From Allobosea psychrotolerans (GTDB taxonomy: Bacteria; Pseudomonadota; Alphaproteobacteria; Rhizobiales; Beijerinckiaceae): a stretch of DNA of 64,000 bases. A model generated the notes under the pieces. That model was not told where the DNA came from. It saw only the letters and a program-made list of their open reading frames with translations, and searched no databases. Shown here piece by piece: positions 56,702-64,000 of the stretch; the first letter of the stretch is position 1; each line of letters opens with the position of its first letter. The stretch spans positions 1 through 64,000 of the forward strand of contig NZ_PQFZ01000007.1 of the NCBI RefSeq assembly GCF_002917105.1. Direction: 5' to 3'. A program made the translations under genes and the position numbers.

Positions 56702-57628
56702 TCAGGCCCGCGCCGCCGGCTTTCGCTCGGGCAGAGTCATCGCGGCGACGCCGAGCACGACCAAAGCGAGCCCGGCCCAGGCTGTCGGGCTCAGGCTCTC
56801 GCCGAGGAACAGGATGCCGATGGCGACCCCGATCGGCACGCGCAGATAGGACACGGCCGTGGTCCCGACCGCGCCGAGCGTGCGGATCAGGCGGAAATAG
56901 ATCGCGAAAGCGAGCGCCGTCGAGAATACCGCAAGCGCAAGCAATGCCATCAGCGAGTCCCGGGAGGGCGCCAGCGTCCAGGGCCGGTCGATGACAAGCG
57001 CGAATGGCAGCAGCACGGCAGCGCCCATCAGCATCGAGCCGGCGGCGGGCAGGAGCGGGTCCATGCCGCCGAAATTCCGGCCAAACAGCGCAGCGCAGGC
57101 GTAACACACTGTCGCCAGCACGATCGCCAATTGCGGCACGACGGCGCTGCCCAGCCCGGCAAAGGCCTGGACGCCGACGATCAGGCTGATCCCGGCCACG
57201 CCTGCCAGAACGCCGAGCGCCTTGCGCGCATCAGGGCGCTTGCCCGGCGCCAGCGCCAAGCCGATCAGGAAAACGAAGACGGGCGTGGTTCCGTTCAGGA
57301 TCGAGGCGAGGCCGGCATCGACACTGCGCTCGGCCCAGGCGATCAGCGTGAAGGGCACGACGCTGTTGAGGCAGGCCTGCACCAGGAAACGCCGCCAGCT
57401 CGCGATATCGCGCGGCAGCGTCACGCCGCGCCAGCGGATGATGACGAGCAGGATCGCACCCGCAATCAGCGTGCGCGCCGCGATCAGGGTCAGGGGTGGG
57501 ATCGTCTCCACGCCGATCTTGATGAAGCTGTAGGAGCCACCCCAGAGCGTGGCGAGAACCAGCAGCAAAGCGAGCTCGGTGGCGCGGTTCGCCTCGGCAG
57601 CAGGGGTGGTCAGGGCTTGTGTCGTCAT
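56702..57628 (-). CDS. DMT/EamA family transporter
   Basis: The 308-residue product starts at the ATG at 57628, with AAGGAG seven bases upstream. Ten membrane helices form two EamA repeats. The first repeat contains LLVLATLWGGSYSFIKIG near residue 21, and the second contains GTTAVSYLRVPIGVAIGILFLGE near residue 257. It probably exports or imports a metabolite such as an amino acid. The substrate is unknown. Its gene lies between bamE and hppA, sharing a terminator with bamE. Confidence 0.9.
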   Translation of the reverse strand: MTTQALTTPAAEANRATELALLLVLATLWGGSYSFIKIGVETIPPLTLIAARTLIAGAILLVIIRWRGVTLPRDIASWRRFLVQACLNSVVPFTLIAWAERSVDAGLASILNGTTPVFVFLIGLALAPGKRPDARKALGVLAGVAGISLIVGVQAFAGLGSAVVPQLAIVLATVCYACAALFGRNFGGMDPLLPAAGSMLMGAAVLLPFALVIDRPWTLAPSRDSLMALLALAVFSTALAFAIYFRLIRTLGAVGTTAVSYLRVPIGVAIGILFLGESLSPTAWAGLALVVLGVAAMTLPERKPAARA

Positions 57629-57775
57629 GGCGCTCTCCTTGGTTGGAGGGACCATGTCACAGCCGGCATCCCAGAACTTGCAGGAACACTACGGTTGCGG
57701 CCGTAGCCTCGCAGGTCGATTCAAGGGATCCGCATCTTGATTCAACCGATGGCTGCAAGCCTTTGCCGGACAATG

Positions 57776-57802
57776 AAAAACCCCGCGGATCGGTCCGCGG
57801 GG
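57776..57802 (-). terminator. Rho-independent terminator of hppA
   Basis: The 9-bp stem CCCCGCGGA (57781-57789) pairs with TCCGCGGGG (57794-57802), with loop TCGG. Five T follow on the minus strand (57780-57776). It is 28 bases past the hppA stop. Confidence 0.92.
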
Positions 57803-57830
57803 TCGATCTCATTGCGTAACATGCAGCCGC

Positions 57831-59987
<2,157 letters not shown>

Positions 59988-60068
59988 TGGTTTCCTGACC
60001 TTGAGCTTCTCGACCCGCGGAGAGGCTTTGCGCTCCCCTTAACGTTCTTGGACGCCTGACTCATGAAA

Positions 60069-60097
60069 ATGCGGGCCCGCGAAAATCGCGCCCGCAT
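60069..60097 (-). terminator. Probable terminator after the ureidoglycine aminohydrolase gene
   Basis: The left arm ATGCGGG+CGCGA (60069-60082, with a 2-base bulge) pairs with TCGCG+CCCGCAT (60086-60097) around an AAA loop. A short TTTT run follows on the minus strand. The hairpin lies about 130 bases beyond that gene and upstream of hppA. Confidence 0.5.
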
Positions 60098-60228
60098 GCG
60101 CCTCGTCAGTGTCAGCCAAATTTGTGCCAAGTTTCGAACAGAATCGCAAACACGGCGATAGGACTTTGGTCAGGTTCGACCGTGACGAAGCAAAGATAGG
60201 GAACGGCCATGCTTCGACGGCCTTTCCC

Positions 60229-61029
60229 TCACAGCGCGACGTCGCGGTTGACGTTCTTGTAGAGCAGGTAGCAGGCGTCGCCGAAGCCGGCCGGGTAGAA
60301 TTGCTGCGGGCAGTAACCGCCCATCCAGATGAAGTCCTGCGCCCAGATCTCGTGCCACTCCGTGCCGAGGAAATAGAGCCCCTGCCCTTCCAGCATGTAG
60401 AGCCCGTGTTCCATCACATGGGTCTCGACATCGGGGAAGCATGTGCCCGGCTTGAACCACATCAGGTTCATCTCGAAGTCGAAGCGCATGTCGCCATAGG
60501 GCAGCAGGAACTGGAAGCCGCGCCCCTCGAGCCCGGTATGGTTGGTGACCGGCACGGCGTCGTGATGCGAGATGATCGGCTCCGGCGCCGGCAGGTCGAT
60601 CGCTTCATAGCGCTTGCGCAAGGCCAGCACGCGCGCCGGCTCCGGCCCCTCATTCCGCAACGAGAAGGCCGTGCCGGCCGGGACATAGGCGAAGCCGCCT
60701 AGTGTCAGCGCCTGGGCGGGCCCGCTCTCGACCGCAAACCGCGCCTGCCCGGACAGGACATAGTAGAAATGCTGGATACCGTCCTCGCGGAAGGGCTGGC
60801 GCGTGCCGCCGCCGGGCTCGATCTCCAGCACATATTGCGCGAAGCGCGCACCCATGACGGGGGCGGTCAGGATGCGGCCGATGGTGCGCTCGAATTGCGG
60901 CAGGCGGCTGACCAGCACGCCCTCGGGCGGCATGAAGGCATAGTTCGGACGGACCACACCGCGATTTTGGCCGATCGCTCCGGGAGGAATATGACCGGCG
61001 GCGACGGGAAACTGGTGGGGGCGCATCAT
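60229..61029 (-). CDS. allE: (S)-ureidoglycine aminohydrolase
   Basis: The 266-residue product is a double-cupin enzyme that releases ammonia from ureidoglycine in the allantoin pathway. Two tandem ATGs (61029 and 61026) follow GGAG. The first cupin carries GIQHFYYVLSGQARF near residue 84 and the second METHVMEHGLYMLEGQGLYFLG near residue 205 (core ETHVMEHGLYMLEGQG). ERTIGRILTAPVMGARFAQY near residue 47 is a family block. A longer frame to 61539 only overlaps the MFS gene. The other purine-degradation genes are not in this window. Confidence 0.88.
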   Translation of the reverse strand: MMRPHQFPVAAGHIPPGAIGQNRGVVRPNYAFMPPEGVLVSRLPQFERTIGRILTAPVMGARFAQYVLEIEPGGGTRQPFREDGIQHFYYVLSGQARFAVESGPAQALTLGGFAYVPAGTAFSLRNEGPEPARVLALRKRYEAIDLPAPEPIISHHDAVPVTNHTGLEGRGFQFLLPYGDMRFDFEMNLMWFKPGTCFPDVETHVMEHGLYMLEGQGLYFLGTEWHEIWAQDFIWMGGYCPQQFYPAGFGDACYLLYKNVNRDVAL

Positions 61030-61064
61030 TCTTCTCCAAATCGACAGCTGTCGCGCAACTGCGA

Positions 61065-61124
61065 GGATCTGACGGGCAAGGATCTGACCGGCAAGGATCA
61101 GACCCGCATGGATCAGGCCGGCAC
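61065..61124. repeat. 15-bp tandem repeat, four units, between MFS and allE genes
   Basis: The units GGATCTGACGGGCAA (61065-61079), GGATCTGACCGGCAA (61080-61094), GGATCAGACCCGCAT (61095-61109) and a diverged GGATCAGGCCGGCAC (61110-61124) follow each other without gaps. The last unit holds the MFS stop codon. The rest is non-coding spacer. Confidence 0.93.
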
Positions 61125-62318
61125 AGCCCGGCGCGACAGCCCCTGCCAGGTGACCAGCACCAGCGCGATCGCGACCGGCGGGAAGACGAGCCAGTTGACG
61201 CTGTCCCAACCACCGGCGTTGAGCAGGCCGCCCGACGAGAAGGAGGCGATCGCGACTGAGCCGAAGACCAGGAAGTCGTTGGCAGCCTGGACCTTCACCC
61301 GTTCCTCCGGCCGGTAGCAGTCGGTGACCAGCGCAGTCGCGCCGATGAAGCCGAAATTCCAGCCGAGACCAAGCAGGATCAGCGCGAGCCAGAAATGCGC
61401 GACGCTCAGGCCGGTCAGCCCGACGATCGCGGCCAGCGCCGTCAGCAGGAGCCCGATCGCGGTGATCTTCTCCTTGCCGAAGCGCGCGATCAGCCGGCCG
61501 GTAAAGAAGCTCGGCCCGAACATCGAGAGCACATGCCACTGGATGCCGAGTGCGGCATCGCCGACCGAGTGGCCGCAGGCGACCATGGCGAGCGGCGCCG
61601 CCGTCATCACGAAGCTCATCAGGCCGTAGGCGACGAGCGCGGCCGTGACCGAGGCGATGAAGCGCGGCTGGCGCATGATCTCACCGAGCGGGCGGCCGCC
61701 GGTCCTGGCGGCGGCGACGACAGGCGGTGCGCGCAGCCGCATCACCACCAGCATGGCGAGCAGCGCCAGACAGCCCTGCGCCAGGAAACTCGCGGCGAAT
61801 GGTGCTGATGGCGTCAGGTCGCGCGTCCAATAGACCGATTGCGGGCCGATGACGCCCGCCGCGATACCGCCGACCATCACCCAGGAGATGGCGCGCGGCT
61901 TGAAGCTGTCGCTCGCCGTGTCGGCGGCGGCGAAGCGGTAGCTCTGGACGAAGGAGCCGTAGAGACCGCAGGTGAAGGTGCCCAAGCAGAACAGCCAGAA
62001 CAGGCGTTCGGTCGCCCCTGCAGCCGCAAGGCTTCCACCCGTCGCGCCGATCAGCGTGCCGATGAGGTAGCCGCCGCGCCGGCCGAGCCGGCGCATCAGC
62101 ATGGCGGCTGGAATGACGCCGGTTGCGATGCCGAGCTGCAACAGGCTGACCGGCACGGTGGCGAAGGTCTTGTCGGCGACGAGGCTTGCCCCGACGATGC
62201 CGCCCAGCGAGACCACGATCGCCGGATTGGCGCCACCGAGCGCCTGCGCGCAGGCCAGCACCAGGGTATTGCGCTTGGCGAGAGCATCGCCGTCGCTGAG
62301 GGGAACGTGCTGGTTCAT
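61113..62318 (-). CDS. Major facilitator superfamily transporter
   Basis: The 401-residue product has 12 membrane helices. A basic loop MLMRRLGRRGGYLIGTLIGA near residue 73 is the loop 2-3 region, and LIARFGKEKITAIGLLLTAL near residue 257 is its C-terminal equivalent. The close spacing to allE suggests that it may carry allantoin-pathway or purine-related compounds, but it is not a classical nucleobase transporter. The family also resembles YnfM/NarK-like exporters. Confidence 0.88.
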   Translation of the reverse strand: MNQHVPLSDGDALAKRNTLVLACAQALGGANPAIVVSLGGIVGASLVADKTFATVPVSLLQLGIATGVIPAAMLMRRLGRRGGYLIGTLIGATGGSLAAAGATERLFWLFCLGTFTCGLYGSFVQSYRFAAADTASDSFKPRAISWVMVGGIAAGVIGPQSVYWTRDLTPSAPFAASFLAQGCLALLAMLVVMRLRAPPVVAAARTGGRPLGEIMRQPRFIASVTAALVAYGLMSFVMTAAPLAMVACGHSVGDAALGIQWHVLSMFGPSFFTGRLIARFGKEKITAIGLLLTALAAIVGLTGLSVAHFWLALILLGLGWNFGFIGATALVTDCYRPEERVKVQAANDFLVFGSVAIASFSSGGLLNAGGWDSVNWLVFPPVAIALVLVTWQGLSRRAVPA

Positions 62319-62361
62319 CGATGCGCCGCCCTGACCGAGGCGGCGCTTGCAACGGCCGCCC

Positions 62362-63357
62362 TTAAAAATGAACGAAGGAGCCCTGCGCGAAGCTTCGCGC
62401 CCTGCCCTTTTCGCGATAGTTCACCGCGCCTTCGTCCGTCACCCGGCCGATCGCGACGAGCGCGACGCCCGCAGCCTCAGCCGCAACGATCAGGGAAAGA
62501 TATTCTCTTTCAGAAGCAGTGCAGAGAATTTCGTAATCGTCCCCGCCCGTCCACGCCAGTTCCACCAGAGCGGGATCGGCCATGATCGCGGCGCGGGCCG
62601 CAGCCGAGAGCGGGATCGTGTCGAGATCGATCTCGGCGCCTGCTTTCGAGGCTTTGAGCAGCTTGGCGAGGTCGCCGACGAGCCCATCGGACACATCCAT
62701 CGCGGCCGAAGCATGGCGCTGCAGCGCTGCAGCCAGCGCCAGCCGCGGTTGCGGATGCAGATAGCGGTCCGCGAGAAAATGGCGATCCTGCTCGCTGAGG
62801 CGGGCAACCCAGGCAGGCTTGCCTGGACCATGAACCTTTAGCCCGAGCGCCCCGTCACCGATCGTGCCGGAGACCAGGATGACGTCTCCAGGCCTGGCGC
62901 CCGAGCGCGGCACCATCCGGCCGGCGGGAACGCTGCCGAAGGCGGTGATCGAGAGGATCAAGGGACCAGGCGTCGAGACCGTATCGCCGCCGATGAGCGG
63001 GCAAGCCCCCTCTCCCGCGATCAGGGCGAGCCCCTGCGCGAAGTCCGCGAGCCAGGCCTCGGTCCAGCCATGCGGCAAAACCAGGCTCAGCACGAAGCCT
63101 TCGGGCCTGGCGCCCTTGGCTGCGAGGTCGGACAGGTTCACGGCGAGTGCCTTGCGCGCGATCGAGGCCGCGCGGTCGTCGGCGAAGAAATGCACGCCGG
63201 CGACCAACGCGTCGGTCGTCACCACCGTCTCATAGCCGCGCGCCGGCCTGAGCAATCCGGCATCGTCGACGAGGCCGAGCCCGCCCGCCCCCGCGATGGG
63301 CGCGAAATAGCGGGCGATCAATTCGAATTCGCCGGGGCGTTCGGGTGCGCCGGCCAT
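62362..63357 (-). CDS. thiL: Thiamine-monophosphate kinase
   Basis: The 331-residue product phosphorylates thiamine monophosphate to the active diphosphate. It has the ThiL/PurM fold. The N-terminal DDAGLLRPARGYETVVTTDALVAGVHF segment (residues 28-54, core TTDALVAGVHF) and ACPLIGGDTVSTPGPLILS near residue 117 are characteristic metal and nucleotide sites. Residues GDDYEILCTASERE near residue 271 form the C-terminal conserved block. It begins seven bases after the nusB stop. Confidence 0.95.
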   Translation of the reverse strand: MAGAPERPGEFELIARYFAPIAGAGGLGLVDDAGLLRPARGYETVVTTDALVAGVHFFADDRAASIARKALAVNLSDLAAKGARPEGFVLSLVLPHGWTEAWLADFAQGLALIAGEGACPLIGGDTVSTPGPLILSITAFGSVPAGRMVPRSGARPGDVILVSGTIGDGALGLKVHGPGKPAWVARLSEQDRHFLADRYLHPQPRLALAAALQRHASAAMDVSDGLVGDLAKLLKASKAGAEIDLDTIPLSAAARAAIMADPALVELAWTGGDDYEILCTASEREYLSLIVAAEAAGVALVAIGRVTDEGAVNYREKGRARSFAQGSFVHF

Positions 63358-63364
63358 TGCGGGC

Positions 63365-63832
63365 TCAGGCCGTCGCCGTGTCGAATTCGTCGGCGCGGAA
63401 GTCGCGGGCCATCTTGTCGAGCACGGCGTTGATCATGCCGATCTCCTCGCCCTCATAGAAGGCGCGCGCGACAGCGACATATTCCGAGATCACGGCGCGC
63501 GCCGGCACATCCTTGCGGAAGGCGAGCTCATAGGCGCCGGCGCGCAGCACGGCGCGCACCACCGCCTCGACGCGCTTCAGCGGCCAGCCGGCGGCAAGCA
63601 CATCGTCGACCGAGCGATCGACCAGCCGCTGCTCGCGGACCACGCCGCCGAGCAGATCGCGGAAGAAGGCGAGCTCGGCCTTGGGCAATTCGATCTCCTC
63701 GACCTCCTTGCCGATCCAGAAGGCCTCGAACTCGGCCATGGCCTCGATCACGCCGCGCCCGCCAATCTCCATCTCGTAGAGCGCCTGCACGACGGAAAGC
63801 CGCGCGCCGCGTCGCATCTCGGCCCGGCTCAT
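63365..63832 (-). CDS. nusB: Transcription antitermination factor NusB
   Basis: The 155-residue product helps rRNA antitermination. The helical NusB fold starts [18 protein letters not shown], and [18 protein letters not shown] near residue 94 and [16 protein letters not shown] near residue 117 are conserved. It overlaps the ribH stop by four bases (ATGA), so the two are translationally coupled, and is followed by thiL. Confidence 0.95.
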   Translation of the reverse strand: MSRAEMRRGARLSVVQALYEMEIGGRGVIEAMAEFEAFWIGKEVEEIELPKAELAFFRDLLGGVVREQRLVDRSVDDVLAAGWPLKRVEAVVRAVLRAGAYELAFRKDVPARAVISEYVAVARAFYEGEEIGMINAVLDKMARDFRADEFDTATA

Positions 63833-64000
63833 TTGGATTGCTCCGCCAGGGAGCGCTTGTAGCGCAGCACGGCAAGCGCGGCTTCCGCCGCTCCGCCGCC
63901 CTTGTCCATCTCGGAGCGGTTGGCGCGCGCCCAGGCCTGCGCCTCGTTCTCGACGGTCAGGATGCCGTTGCCGAGCGGCAGGGCGAAGGCCACGGAGATG
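63829..64000 (-). CDS. ribH: 6,7-dimethyl-8-ribityllumazine synthase, C-terminal part (truncated at window edge)
   Basis: Only the last 56 residues are visible, and the start lies outside the window. They contain [19 protein letters not shown] and then [17 protein letters not shown], the conserved C-terminal region of lumazine synthase, which completes the penultimate step of riboflavin synthesis. The ribH-nusB-thiL order is usual in Hyphomicrobiales. Confidence 0.93.
   Translation of the reverse strand, partial: ISVAFALPLGNGILTVENEAQAWARANRSEMDKGGGAAEAALAVLRYKRSLAEQSK

Overview
The window is about 64 kb of high-GC, gene-dense bacterial chromosome with no plasmid, phage or insertion-sequence genes. 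The gene content and order point to an alphaproteobacterium of the order Hyphomicrobiales. The best markers are the run ribH-nusB-thiL...hppA...bamE / cytochrome bc1 chaperone / DUF177 / plsX / fabH / ihfA / merR, the run aminotransferase-hom-glpX with recJ nearby, and the argC / speB / CoA-binding / metY / ctaA / DUF2842 neighbourhood. A Bosea-like organism is my best guess. That is inference from protein character and dispersed repeats, not a proven assignment.

Layout. 1-2.4 kb: tail of a translationally coupled operon (arginase-like protein, a 30-codon frame, a carboxylesterase-like hydrolase, a FemAB/BioF2-type acyltransferase). 2.8-5.6 kb: a UPF0182 giant membrane protein. 6-8 kb: tRNA-Glu and recJ. 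8.3-12.2 kb: an FAD dehydrogenase and a CoA-thioester pair (enoyl-CoA hydratase, CaiB-type CoA-transferase). 12.4-17.9 kb: glpX, hom, a class I aminotransferase and small genes. 18-25 kb: PHB synthase phaC, a GyrI-like protein, a FadL-type outer-membrane channel, an FAH-family enzyme and a LuxR regulator. 24.8-32.3 kb: argC, agmatinase, CoA-binding protein, FAD monooxygenase, metY, ctaA and DUF2842. 32.6-44 kb: an exopolysaccharide island (deacetylase, acyltransferase, Wzz/BY-kinase-like protein, Wza, GT4 glycosyltransferase, initiating sugar-phosphate transferase, O-antigen-type polymerase, methyltransferase) interrupted by an mdtJ-mdtI efflux pair. 44.2-51.6 kb: tRNA-Pro and accessory genes, including an Mhq-like quinone-detoxification locus, a DUF892 ferritin-like protein, and a guanidinium exporter (gdx) preceded by a mini-ykkC (guanidine-II) riboswitch. 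51.7-64 kb: conserved housekeeping genes from merR/ihfA through fatty-acid and phospholipid genes and bamE to hppA, a ureidoglycine aminohydrolase with an MFS transporter, then thiL, nusB and the truncated ribH.

Themes. Many intergenic gaps hold palindromic dispersed repeats, and at least two run into coding sequence and supply the stop codon (hom, ctaA). Two unrelated loci carry 15-bp tandem repeats. The most informative regulatory element is the riboswitch at 50851-50906. The most system-like accessory set is the divergent dioxygenase/hydrolase versus DoxX/LysR locus at 46.0-49.4 kb. I saw no CRISPR array and no clearly undescribed multi-gene system.
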